Assembly (NCBI GenBank): GCA_013002265.1
Contig: JABDKK010000033.1
Coordinates: 1 to 27,163 of the forward strand
Direction of reading: 5' to 3'
Origin: Candidatus Nitrosopumilus sp.
Lineage (GTDB): Archaea; Thermoproteota; Nitrososphaeria; Nitrososphaerales; Nitrosopumilaceae
Length of the DNA stretch: 27,163 nt
Position 1 is the first letter of the stretch; every line of letters begins with the position of its first letter. Position numbers and translations under genes: made by a program. This document shows positions 15,148 through 23,400 of the stretch, piece by piece. The notes under the pieces are model-generated. The model had not been told where the DNA came from. It saw only the letters and a program-made list of their open reading frames with translations, and did no database searches.

Positions 15148-15966
15148 ATGAAGATTATTTTTGCATTATTACTAATTCCATTATTGATCATTCCAGCTTT
15201 TGCAGAAACACAAACGGTATCAACTGACAAAGGAACGTTAGATGTCAAATTGACTTATGAACCAATTGAGCCAAATACTCAAACTAAAATAAATATTGAT
15301 TTCATCAATCCACAAACACAAAAAATTCAAGAACATATTGATTATTCCATTACAGTTTCAAAGGACGGAGAAACGGTTTTTGGTCCAATCCCACTAACAC
15401 ATACATCAGTTGGTTCTGTAAAAATTCCAATTGAGTTTAATTTGGGAGAGGGGTCATACTCAATGAACTTTAACATTGAAGGAATTCTATTTCAACCAAT
15501 TCCAGCTGAAACGGCATCATTTGATATTGTGGTAGGCGAAGCATATGCGCAACCTGATCCACCTGAAAATGAAACAGTTAATGGAGAAAATGGTGGATGT
15601 CTAATTGCAACTGCAACATTTGGTTCAGAATTATCACCACAGGTTCAGCAATTAAGAGAACTTAGAGATAATACAGTTCTAAAAACATCTTCTGGAACTG
15701 TATTTATGTCAGGATTCAATCAATTGTATTATTCATTTTCACCAAGTATTGCAGACTATGAAAGAGAAAATCCTGTTTTCAGAGATATAATGAAAATATC
15801 ACTTACTCCAATGCTTTCATCTTTATCATTATTGAATTATGTGGATATTGATTCAGAGCAAGAAATGCTTGGATATGGAATCTCCATAGTTCTACTAAAT
15901 ATCGGAATGTATATTGGAATTCCAGTATTTGGAATTCTAAAATTGTACCAATTTAGAAAAAAGTAA
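15148..15966 (+). CDS. exported CFI-box C-terminal domain protein
   Basis: The protein has 272 residues. The signal peptide is MKIIFALLLIPLLIIPAFA. Residues about 20-130 form a beta-sandwich module. From about residue 149 a CFI-box-like domain follows: GGCLIATATFGSELSP, then VQQLRELRDNTVL, then YYSFSPSIADYERENP, and a C-terminal membrane segment (about 244-265) with a basic tail. The conserved Cys in the box and the downstream membrane helix suggest processing or anchoring at the cell surface, as for other sorting-like tails; that is inference. It is divergent from the six-gene block. Confidence 0.82.
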   Translation: MKIIFALLLIPLLIIPAFAETQTVSTDKGTLDVKLTYEPIEPNTQTKINIDFINPQTQKIQEHIDYSITVSKDGETVFGPIPLTHTSVGSVKIPIEFNLGEGSYSMNFNIEGILFQPIPAETASFDIVVGEAYAQPDPPENETVNGENGGCLIATATFGSELSPQVQQLRELRDNTVLKTSSGTVFMSGFNQLYYSFSPSIADYERENPVFRDIMKISLTPMLSSLSLLNYVDIDSEQEMLGYGISIVLLNIGMYIGIPVFGILKLYQFRKK

Positions 15967-15971
15967 TACCA

Positions 15972-16010
15972 TCTCTGGAATTTCCAGTGAAGTTTTTATG
16001 TATCCAGAGA
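15972..16010 (+). promoter_or_regulatory. cupredoxin promoter with flanking inverted repeats
   Basis: A TATA-like GTTTTTATG (15992-16000) lies about 28 bases before the ATG at 16024. TCTCTGG (15972-15978) and CCAGAGA (16004-16010) are exact inverted arms on either side of it, and the palindrome CTGGAATTTCCAG (15975-15987) overlaps the upstream arm. The symmetry around TATA suggests an operator. Confidence 0.45.
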
Positions 16011-16023
16011 GGTAGTCTGTTTA

Positions 16024-16893
16024 ATGAAGACAAAAGCACTTAGCTCTTTCTTCGTACTATTTGCTATTGCAGCAGGTATTGTCGCATTGACACCAGCTGC
16101 TTTTGCAGATCATTCAGAAGTCACAATAGAGGCAGCAATTGGTTCTGGAGCTCCAGGATGTGAAGAGACTGCAGAAGGATGTTACATTCCTACTACTGCA
16201 ACAGTTGATGTTGGCGGTGTAGTAATAATGTCAAATCCTGATACCGCAGCACACACATTCACAGCAGGAACACCAGACAACGGCCCAAGTGGCGAGTTTG
16301 ATACAGGATTGTTGATGGCAGGAAATTCCTTTGAATGGACTCCAGATACAGTAGGTGAAGTTCCTTATTTCTGTATGGTTCATCCTTGGATGCAAGCTTT
16401 GATCATAGTACAAGAAGTAGGAGCTGAAGAAGACGATCATGGTGACGATGACGGTAAAATGATGCACATGGAAGGTGCTGCATCTGCAACCGGAATGTTA
16501 TCTGATGGCACAAAAGTTTCAGTTTGGACTACGGCACCAGCTGCAGGTGAAATGATGGAAATAACCATTGAATTTGACGATGTAGAACATGTTAATCACG
16601 ACATTATGGTTACACAAAATGGTAAAGAAGTTCTAAACGATAAAGGAGCACATCATCATGAAGGCAAAGGTATGCATACTACAGCTGCATTAGCATCTGC
16701 AGATCCAGTAGAAATCACTATTACCTTCCAAGGTTATGGTGTTAATGATCCTAAAACAGGACCAATTGGTGAAGTAGTAGTATTCACAAACGTTGTTCCA
16801 GAATTTGGTACAATAGCAATGATGATACTAGCTGTTGCAATCATAAGCATTGTCGCAGTAACCGCAAAATCTAGAGTCGTTCCAAGATTTTAG
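16024..16893 (+). CDS. PEFG-anchored plastocyanin-like cupredoxin
   Basis: The protein has 289 residues. A signal peptide ends near AAFA (27). Residues about 30-130 form a type I copper domain with ligands His77 (AAHTF), Cys117, His120 and Met123 (CMVHPWM). Residues about 140-255 are a second beta domain with His-rich patches (DDHGDDDG, HHHEGKGMH). The end is a PEFG sorting signal (259-262), a membrane helix and a basic tail, so the protein is probably anchored by an archaeosortase. Blue copper proteins replace haem carriers in electron transfer of ammonia-oxidising archaea. It is convergent with the gene at 16907. Confidence 0.93.
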   Translation: MKTKALSSFFVLFAIAAGIVALTPAAFADHSEVTIEAAIGSGAPGCEETAEGCYIPTTATVDVGGVVIMSNPDTAAHTFTAGTPDNGPSGEFDTGLLMAGNSFEWTPDTVGEVPYFCMVHPWMQALIIVQEVGAEEDDHGDDDGKMMHMEGAASATGMLSDGTKVSVWTTAPAAGEMMEITIEFDDVEHVNHDIMVTQNGKEVLNDKGAHHHEGKGMHTTAALASADPVEITITFQGYGVNDPKTGPIGEVVVFTNVVPEFGTIAMMILAVAIISIVAVTAKSRVVPRF

Positions 16894-16900
16894 GAATACC

Positions 16901-16922
16901 TCTTTTCTATTTTCTTTTTATT
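16901..16922 (+). terminator. T-rich terminator after the cupredoxin gene
   Basis: A run of T-tracts (TCTTTTCTATTTTCTTTTTA) follows the stop at 16893 within eight bases. Archaeal RNA polymerase ends at such tracts without a hairpin. It overlaps the 3' end of the convergent gene. Confidence 0.45.
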
Positions 16923-17545
16923 AAAGCAATTATTGCCAAGATTATAGCTGCTGCTGCAATAGATAAACCAAATATTGCAAAGTCATACGCAACACCACCA
17001 TCGGATGTAACAGTTGTCTCACCAGACTTTAGATTTGAAACATCTTTTTGTATTGCAGATATTGCATTTTTGAGTGCTGCAACATCGCCTGATCCTCCAC
17101 TGCTTTGAGGTGGAAAATTCAAAATTGATGTGCTTTCTACATCTTCAATTGGAATTTCTACATCAACAGGCATTCCAGCAATTTCTCCTTTCAAATCCAT
17201 GAGATATGTTCCAGTCTTAGTAGGAATAATTGGTGAAAAATAGTATCCAGGTCGTGGATCGCCGTTTACATCAATTGTTTTTGTCACTCCACCAAAAACA
17301 ACTGTCGCCTCTAAATTCTTAAAGGCACTTGTAATGCCCTTGAATGATCCTTCAGTATCTCCAGCTTCAGTGATTTTAAAGACAATATCATTCCGAATTC
17401 CAACAACTGGAGGCTCTAGTCCCCATCCTACTTCTATGTGATATTTGTCAACTTCTACAGTAGTATGTGCAAATGAAGGTGCTATCATTCCTATTGAGAA
17501 CAATAATGCAATTAATCCAATAAGTATAATCTTCACGACAATCAT
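16907..17545 (-). CDS. membrane-anchored exported protein next to CopC/CopD
   Basis: Started at the ATG at 17545 the protein has 212 residues. The signal peptide (ILIGLIALLFSIGMIAPSFA) leaves HTTVEVDKYHIEVGWG as the mature N terminus. A beta-sandwich domain spans about 27-135, then a flexible GGSGD linker, a short coiled segment (ALKNAISAIQKDVSNLK) and a C-terminal membrane helix with a KRK end. The frame is open to 17599 but the extension does not look like a signal sequence. The family is not recognised; the His start and the CopC/CopD neighbour suggest a copper-related role, unproven. Confidence 0.82.
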   Translation of the reverse strand: MIVVKIILIGLIALLFSIGMIAPSFAHTTVEVDKYHIEVGWGLEPPVVGIRNDIVFKITEAGDTEGSFKGITSAFKNLEATVVFGGVTKTIDVNGDPRPGYYFSPIIPTKTGTYLMDLKGEIAGMPVDVEIPIEDVESTSILNFPPQSSGGSGDVAALKNAISAIQKDVSNLKSGETTVTSDGGVAYDFAIFGLSIAAAAIILAIIALIKRK

Positions 17546-17607
17546 ATGATTGTTACAAGTTATTATCTTTACGTGAATTGGTACAAATGACGAACACATG
17601 AAAACTG

Positions 17608-17615
17608 TTTAAATT
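17608..17615 (+). promoter_or_regulatory. TATA box of the CopC-CopD fusion gene
   Basis: TTTAAATT is centred about 28 bases upstream of the ATG at 17639, so the transcript is probably leaderless. It lies in the 93-base gap shared with the divergent gene at 17545. Confidence 0.5.
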
Positions 17616-17638
17616 ATCATTAGTGCTCAGAAGATTAA

Positions 17639-20422
17639 ATGATGAAATTTCTTTTAGTTTTACTAATATTTTCATCAATGTCAATTCCATTTGCAGTAGC
17701 ACATCCCTTTACATTAGAAACAATTCCAAGTCAAGAATCAAATGCTCCAGCAGGAACTACAGAAGTTATTGTTTACTTTTCAGAACCAGTTGAAATAGAG
17801 TTTAGCACGCTAAAAGTGATTGATAGTGATGGAAATCAAATTGATAACAAAGATACAAAATATTATCAAGGAGAAGAATCGCTAATTGTAACAACACCAC
17901 CATTAGAAGATGGAGTTTACACTGCAACAAGCAAAGTATTATCAAAAGTTGATGGTCATTTGGTTCCTAATGCATTCTTGTTTGCAGTAGGGGACGTAGT
18001 AATTACTTCAGACTTACTTGGAAAAGAGAGTCCTACTGAATTGATATTTTTACCAGAAGCAGGTGCAAGATATCCAGGTCTTGTAGGACAAACAATTGTT
18101 TTGGGTGCAGTAATTGCCTCTTTATTAATTTGGGGAACACAAAACAAGCATCTGATTAAGGAAGAGATTGACAAGATAGAGTCATTTCATCACGGAAAAT
18201 TTATGTCAATTACAGGAATAGGCTTGATTCTTGTTTTCATTTCAGATATTTTGATGATTGCAGTTCAATCAATTAGAATTGAATCATCACCACTTGATGC
18301 AATCCAAACTACATTTGGAAATACTTGGTTAATCAGAATGATACTTACAATAATTTTACTTGGAATATGGTTTGCCTTAGATAGAAAGAAAATACTTTCA
18401 AAGAAGAATCAAATACCAATGCTAGTAGCTACATTAGGACTAATTAGCACTTCAAGCTTGATTGGACATGGTGCTGCCAGTGGAGAAAATGCAGCACTTG
18501 TTTTAGATTATTTGCATAATTTAGTGGCAGGAATATGGATTGGTGGCATAATGTATTTTGTTTTTATCTTATTGCCAACATTTTCTCAATTAAAAGAAAA
18601 GAAAAAAGAAAAAATGAGTTTGGTACTTATTCCAAGATTTTCGATTGCATTTATCATTGCAATAGGGGTTGTAATTATCACAGGTCCAACATTGTTGTGG
18701 TTCCTAGAAAGTGATGTTGGAGTAATTACTGAATCAGTATATGGTCAATTGATAATTCTAAAGATTGCAATTGCATCAATTATGGTTGGGTTAGGAGGAT
18801 TCTTTCAATTTAGAGTACAAAAAACTGCAGAGAAAAACTACAGTTCAGGAAAGATATTAGTTCACAAAAAGATAAAGAGATCACTCAAGGTAGATGCTGC
18901 TTTAGGAATTATTCTTCTAGGTGTAGTAGCCTTGCTTTCAAATGGAACTCTTCCTGCAGGGGAAATTCAAAAGGTAGATGCGCAAGAGAGTTTCTTTGGT
19001 TTTAAAACAACTGAATACAGTGAGAATGCCAAATTTGAGATTGAAATTTTACCATTTGCAACTGGACAAAATACAATAATAGTCAAAGTAAGTGATTTTG
19101 AAAATAAACCACTCTACGATTATGCTCAGCTTAAAGTAAAAATTTCCAATCCTTCAAAAAATATTTCTCCAATATTAGTTCCAATGGAGATCATCAAAGA
19201 AGACAAAAACAATCCAATAGAGTATCAAGGAGAATTAACTTTTGGATTCTCTGGAGATTGGGAGATGGAAATTGAAGCTCAACGAACAGAAAATGCAAAT
19301 GAAGATAAAATTATCAACTTGGTTGTAAAACCAAGACTAGAGAATCTTCAAACTCAGATAATAGAATACCAACTTCCTGAAGTTGCAAAACCTCTTTTTC
19401 CATTATATGATGGAAAAAACTCTATTTGGATAAGTGATCCTTCTGCTCCTCGATTATGGGAATTTTCTTTAGATACTGAAGAATTTTCATCGTATACATT
19501 TGATGGATTGACTACAACATTTCTAACAATAGATCACAACGGAAGTATTTGGTTTACGGATACTCCAAGAAATCAAATTGGATTTATTGATCCAGAAACT
19601 AAAAAAATAACTACAAAAACCATACCAAAACTTGATCCTGTAATTTCAGACAATACTCCAATATTCTTGCTTGCAGATTATGATGGGAATATTTGGATTA
19701 CCATAATCAACAAAGACAGAATTCTAAAATACATTCCAGAACTTGATAAATTCGAAGAGATAGTTCTTCCTGACAAACAATCCCTACCATTTGCATTGAC
19801 AATCGATGAAGAAGGAAATATTTGGTTTAGTACTACAGGTGCAGGAAAAATTGGATTTATTGAGCCTGATACCAACAAGATTACTCAGTTTACAAATGAT
19901 GAACCACTTCAGGCTCCAGAATACCTGATTTTTGATAAAAATGGGAATTTATGGATTGCAGAGCATACGGGTTTGGCCATCACTAAATTCAATCCAGTTT
20001 TAGAAACATTTGAAAAAGTCATAGTTCCAGATCAAGATGCATTACCATTTGGTATGGCATTTGATAAGTATGGAAATATTTGGTTTGCCCAACATACAGT
20101 TGACAAAATTGCAGTCTATGATCCAGATAATTCAAATCTATTAGAAATTCCAGTTCCAAGTGAGACATCGTTTGTTCAATTTATGACATCAGATGGAGAT
20201 AGTAATGTATGGTTTGTTGAGCAACAATCAAACAAGCTTGCTACTGTAAAGATGACAGAAATTCCAGTAAGTGTATCACAAATATCAACAAGTAATAGTT
20301 TGGAATTAAAATATACAGAGATTGCATCTCCATTAATTGCATTAGGAATTATTGCAACATCATTGTTTTTTGTTAAGAGTGTTCAGGATAAAAGAAGATT
20401 AAATTCATTGGTTAATTCTTAG
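17639..20422 (+). CDS. CopC-CopD copper protein fused to a beta-propeller
   Basis: The protein has 927 residues. The signal peptide (1-21) leaves His22 as mature residue 1, followed by a CopC domain to about 120 with KVDGHLVPNAFLFAVGD (Asp105, His107), the CopC Cu(II) ligand pattern. About eight membrane helices (145-435) form CopD, including HNLVAGIWIGG near 293-303. A beta-sandwich resembling YtkA follows (450-560), then a propeller (about 575-880) with repeated GNIWF-type blades and DPxT turns, like virginiamycin B lyase folds, and a final membrane helix near 895-912. CopC and CopD take up copper; the propeller may be an extracellular docking or sensing module. The 3' end overlaps the convergent permease gene by 11 bases. 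Confidence 0.9.
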   Translation: MMKFLLVLLIFSSMSIPFAVAHPFTLETIPSQESNAPAGTTEVIVYFSEPVEIEFSTLKVIDSDGNQIDNKDTKYYQGEESLIVTTPPLEDGVYTATSKVLSKVDGHLVPNAFLFAVGDVVITSDLLGKESPTELIFLPEAGARYPGLVGQTIVLGAVIASLLIWGTQNKHLIKEEIDKIESFHHGKFMSITGIGLILVFISDILMIAVQSIRIESSPLDAIQTTFGNTWLIRMILTIILLGIWFALDRKKILSKKNQIPMLVATLGLISTSSLIGHGAASGENAALVLDYLHNLVAGIWIGGIMYFVFILLPTFSQLKEKKKEKMSLVLIPRFSIAFIIAIGVVIITGPTLLWFLESDVGVITESVYGQLIILKIAIASIMVGLGGFFQFRVQKTAEKNYSSGKILVHKKIKRSLKVDAALGIILLGVVALLSNGTLPAGEIQKVDAQESFFGFKTTEYSENAKFEIEILPFATGQNTIIVKVSDFENKPLYDYAQLKVKISNPSKNISPILVPMEIIKEDKNNPIEYQGELTFGFSGDWEMEIEAQRTENANEDKIINLVVKPRLENLQTQIIEYQLPEVAKPLFPLYDGKNSIWISDPSAPRLWEFSLDTEEFSSYTFDGLTTTFLTIDHNGSIWFTDTPRNQIGFIDPETKKITTKTIPKLDPVISDNTPIFLLADYDGNIWITIINKDRILKYIPELDKFEEIVLPDKQSLPFALTIDEEGNIWFSTTGAGKIGFIEPDTNKITQFTNDEPLQAPEYLIFDKNGNLWIAEHTGLAITKFNPVLETFEKVIVPDQDALPFGMAFDKYGNIWFAQHTVDKIAVYDPDNSNLLEIPVPSETSFVQFMTSDGDSNVWFVEQQSNKLATVKMTEIPVSVSQISTSNSLELKYTEIASPLIALGIIATSLFFVKSVQDKRRLNSLVNS

Positions 20423-21230
20423 ATAACAATCCTGAAGATTTTACTCCCATAGTACCTGCAAGTAAACCAATTGCCAACAAAACAATAGTTCCTGCAGGAG
20501 TTATATCAAATATGTAAGAGAGTAAAATTCCCACAACTACAGAAAATATAGAGAAACTCATAGAAATAATTGCAGTTTGTTTGAAACCTTTTCCATACAT
20601 AATAGCAGTCACATTTGGAATTACAAACAAAGCTGAGATCAGTAGAACACCTACAAGCTGTATTGATGTAACTACAGTAATTCCTGCCATAAAAACAATC
20701 AAATAATTTATTTTCTCAACCGGAATTCCACTAACTTTGGCCTGTTCTTCATTAAATGTTGAATAAAGCATTTGACGATAGAGCAATAAAATTACAATTA
20801 GAATTACACCTGTTAGTGCTAAAATCAGAACAGTATCATCTACACTTACAAGAAGGATACTACCAAAGAGAAAACTAAAGATATCAATGGTAAATCCGCC
20901 TGATAATCCAATAATTACTAGCCCCACTGCTATACCGGATGACAAAAGAACTGCAATAGAGGCATCGCCTGATATGTTGTATCGATCTTTAATTTTTGTA
21001 ATTATCATTGCGCTTGCAATTGAAACGCCATAAGCAGTCCATAATGGATAAACACCTGCTAGTAAACCCAACGCAATTCCACCAAATGATGAATGTGCAA
21101 TAGCATCACCAAATAGAGAGTAACGTCTTAAAACTAAAAACAATCCAACAACTGAACAAAGAATAGCAATTGCTATACCTGAAATTAATGCTCTATGCAT
21201 AAAACTAAAGGTTAGAATTTCTATTGACAT
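20412..21230 (-). CDS. znuB: metal ABC transporter permease (ZnuB type)
   Basis: The protein has 272 residues with seven to eight membrane helices, as usual for permeases of the zinc/manganese/iron ABC-3 family. The segment ALISGIAIAILCSVVGLFLV at the start, GDAIAHSSFGGIALG at about 37-51 and FVIPNVTAIMYG near 206-217 are family landmarks. It exports nothing; with the ATPase and the binding protein upstream it imports a divalent metal. The start lies two bases after the stop of the ATPase gene, so the three genes form one operon. The metal (zinc most likely, manganese or another possible) cannot be decided from the permease. Confidence 0.93.
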   Translation of the reverse strand: MSIEILTFSFMHRALISGIAIAILCSVVGLFLVLRRYSLFGDAIAHSSFGGIALGLLAGVYPLWTAYGVSIASAMIITKIKDRYNISGDASIAVLLSSGIAVGLVIIGLSGGFTIDIFSFLFGSILLVSVDDTVLILALTGVILIVILLLYRQMLYSTFNEEQAKVSGIPVEKINYLIVFMAGITVVTSIQLVGVLLISALFVIPNVTAIMYGKGFKQTAIISMSFSIFSVVVGILLSYIFDITPAGTIVLLAIGLLAGTMGVKSSGLLSKN

Positions 21231-21232
21231 GA

Positions 21233-21955
21233 TTAATGATGATGCATATGTTCCTGCATTGATGCTTCAGAGTATTGCTTCACTAGTTCATCATTTGAAA
21301 AGAATTTTTCGGATTCGCCATGGAAAAATAATGTTCTATTAATACATGCAACATGATTTGCAAGTTTATTGACTGCGTCAAGATCATGTGATGACCAAAT
21401 AATAGTAATTTTTTGTTTAGAGTTTAGTTCTTTAAGAATACTAAAGAATAGATCTATGCTTTGTTGATCAATTCCTGTAACTGGTTCATCTAAAATCAGA
21501 ATTTTTGGATTATTTACTAGAGCTTTTGCAATAAAGACACGTTGCTGCTGTCCTCCAGATAATTCTCCTATTCTTCTTTCACGTAATTCATGTATCCATA
21601 GTTGCTGTAAAATTTCATCAATTTTATTTTCATCAGATTCTTTACGTAACCCCATTCGAACGACATCAGTCACGGTTACAGGGAAATTTTTCTCAAAGAT
21701 TGGTTTTTGAGGAACGTAACCAAGCTGTTTTAGATAGTTTTTTGATTTTTTAATATCCTTATCAAAAAACTTGATTGTACCATTGTATCTAGTATTCAGT
21801 CCAAGCATTGAAGCAAAAAGTGTAGATTTTCCTGCACCATTTGGACCAATTATGCCTAAAAAATCACCTTGATTAACAACTAGACTAACGTCATCAAGTG
21901 CCTTAACATCAGGGTATTCAACAGTTAGATTATTGATTTCAACTACTTTCAACAT
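21233..21955 (-). CDS. znuC: metal ABC transporter ATPase (ZnuC type)
   Basis: The protein has 240 residues. Walker A is GPNGAGKS (37-44), the signature is LSGGQ (132-136), Walker B is ILILDEP (152-157 region) and the H-loop is SSHDLD. The C terminus ends EHMHHH, an unusual His cluster that could sense or bind the transported metal. The ATG overlaps the stop of the binding-protein gene in ATGTTGA (7 bases), and the permease starts two bases after its stop. Confidence 0.94.
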   Translation of the reverse strand: MLKVVEINNLTVEYPDVKALDDVSLVVNQGDFLGIIGPNGAGKSTLFASMLGLNTRYNGTIKFFDKDIKKSKNYLKQLGYVPQKPIFEKNFPVTVTDVVRMGLRKESDENKIDEILQQLWIHELRERRIGELSGGQQQRVFIAKALVNNPKILILDEPVTGIDQQSIDLFFSILKELNSKQKITIIWSSHDLDAVNKLANHVACINRTLFFHGESEKFFSNDELVKQYSEASMQEHMHHH

Positions 21956-22926
21956 AATGCCTCCTTGAGGTTTTCAAGATTTTGTGTCATTTTTGAAATA
22001 TAATTATCATCAGAAACAACTTCAAGTGGTGAGAGAACCAGAACTTTTCCACCTATTTCATTAGCAATTATTTGAGAAGTTTTTGTGTTAACTGTTTCTT
22101 CACTAAAGATCACTTTTATGTTTAATTCTCTTGCTTTTGAAATTACATTCTCTAATGTTTTTGCAGTTACTTCTCCATGAGAATTAGTTGTTTGAATAAT
22201 TGTATGTTGATTCAAATCATATTCATCTGCAAAATATGAAAATGCATCATGAAATGCAATGAAATCTTTGTTACAAGTGGATAATTGATTTCTAATTTTT
22301 AAATCAAGTTTATGTAATTCTTCACTATATTTTGCAGCATTTGTCAGATAGAATTCTTCATTTTCAGGATCTGCACTAGAAAACGCTAATGCAATATTTC
22401 CAACTTGTTTAATTGCAAAGATAGGATTTAACCAAATGTGAGGATCACCTTCTAAATGTTGATGATCACCATGTTCTTCATCTTTATGTTCTTCATCTTT
22501 ATGTTCTTCATCTTTATGTTCTTCATCTTTATGTTCTTCATCGATTGATTTTGTTAATATTATTCCTTTACTGGTATCAACTATGATTCCATCAAATCCA
22601 CTATCAATTAGATCATCAACCCAGTTTTCAAAACCAATTCCATTAATTATGATTAAATCTGATTTTTGCATTTGTTGAACATCTTTAATTGTAGGTTCCC
22701 AATCATGTGGTTCCACTCCAACAGGAACCAGCAAAATTGAATTAATTTTTTCTTGACCAACTATTTGGGAGAATTCATGAAGTGGGTTAAATGATGAAAT
22801 TACTTGAAGTTTGGAATCATCAAAAGTTGAAAATTGTTGATTCGTATTAGTACTATAAACTGCAATTGAGCTTAATGGAATTACCACCAAAATTGCTGTG
22901 ATTGCCAGTTTTGTCTGAATATTCAT
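21949..22926 (-). CDS. znuA: His-rich metal-binding protein of the ABC transporter (ZnuA type)
   Basis: Started at the ATG at 22926 the protein has 325 residues. An N-terminal hydrophobic segment (8-24) acts as signal or anchor. Ligand positions of the cluster A-I family are present: His74 in EPHDWEP, His163 in DPHIWLNP, His in AFHDAF and an acidic residue in FSEETVN. Between the first two lies a His-rich loop (129-157) made of four DEEHK repeats plus DEEHGDHQH; such loops mark zinc-binding members. A TTG at 22938 could start four residues earlier. TATA lies about 26 bases upstream of the ATG. The neighbouring NikR-like gene is divergent. Confidence 0.92.
   Translation of the reverse strand: MNIQTKLAITAILVVIPLSSIAVYSTNTNQQFSTFDDSKLQVISSFNPLHEFSQIVGQEKINSILLVPVGVEPHDWEPTIKDVQQMQKSDLIIINGIGFENWVDDLIDSGFDGIIVDTSKGIILTKSIDEEHKDEEHKDEEHKDEEHKDEEHGDHQHLEGDPHIWLNPIFAIKQVGNIALAFSSADPENEEFYLTNAAKYSEELHKLDLKIRNQLSTCNKDFIAFHDAFSYFADEYDLNQHTIIQTTNSHGEVTAKTLENVISKARELNIKVIFSEETVNTKTSQIIANEIGGKVLVLSPLEVVSDDNYISKMTQNLENLKEALC
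22471..22542. repeat. 15-base tandem repeat in the binding-protein gene
   Basis: Four exact copies of ATGTTCTTCATCTTT (22471-22530) plus a 12-base partial copy (22531-22542) encode the DEEHK repeats. The perfect identity suggests copy number changes by replication slippage, always in frame. Confidence 0.95.
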
Positions 22927-22946
22927 AAATAAATTCAATGAATATT

Positions 22947-23006
22947 ATTAATATATCTATAAAAAGTTAATAAGATTAATTGTTAAACTTATAAGATAAT
23001 TAATAA
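22947..23006. promoter_or_regulatory. divergent promoters and candidate operator, transporter and NikR-like gene
   Basis: In the 90-base gap, GATATATTAAT (minus strand, 22947-22957) is centred about 26 bases before the ATG at 22926, and CTTATAAGAT (22989-22998) about 24 bases before the ATG at 23017. Between them are a TTAAT-AAG-ATTAA dyad (22967-22979) and a repeated ATAAGAT (22970-22976 and 22991-22997). These could be the binding sites of the NikR-like protein on both promoters. Confidence 0.45.
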
Positions 23007-23016
23007 CATTAGGCAT

Positions 23017-23400
23017 ATGCCGATAGTATCAATATCACTAAATGATGAAATCCTCTCCGAATTAGACAAACTTCAAACTTCCATGGGATTTTCAGGAAGA
23101 TCAGAGGCAATAAGAGCAGGAATTAGAGCATTCGTTTCTGAAGAAAAACAAAAGTCAGATTTGTCAGGGGATATTCATGCTATACTTTTGGTAGTACATA
23201 ATGACGAGTTTGATCATGTAGTATCAGGAATTACTCATAATTTTGAAGACTTGATTACAACACATCTACACAGCAAAATTGAGAAAGAAAAATGTATGGA
23301 ATTATTTGTAATTGATGGAGATGCTGAAAAAGTTTCTATCATGACAAAAGATTTTCAGACAAATAAAAACATGGACACAGTCAAACTTGTTGCAATTTAA
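23017..23400 (+). CDS. NikR-like ribbon-helix-helix metal regulator
   Basis: The protein has 127 residues: a ribbon-helix-helix domain (1-45, VSISLNDEILSELDKLQ... GRSEAIRAGIRAF) and a C-terminal ACT-like domain (52-127) as in NikR. Aligned to E. coli NikR, the metal ligands His76, His87 and Cys95 correspond to His74, His85 and Cys93, but the position of His89 is Lys87; an extra His occurs at 83. The classic four-ligand nickel site is therefore incomplete. Divergence from a zinc-type ABC transporter suggests it controls that operon, perhaps in response to a metal other than nickel. Its 3' end overlaps the next convergent gene by 20 bases. Confidence 0.88.
   Translation: MPIVSISLNDEILSELDKLQTSMGFSGRSEAIRAGIRAFVSEEKQKSDLSGDIHAILLVVHNDEFDHVVSGITHNFEDLITTHLHSKIEKEKCMELFVIDGDAEKVSIMTKDFQTNKNMDTVKLVAI

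Noticed and set aside
15000..15248. Open minus-strand frame of 82 codons spanning the 15033/15148 divergent gap
   Set aside because: It overlaps the starts of two well-supported genes and both their promoters, and the peptide looks random.
22471..22542. Short regular repeats resembling a CRISPR array
   Set aside because: The units are 15-base perfect tandems with no spacers and encode an in-frame His-rich loop.
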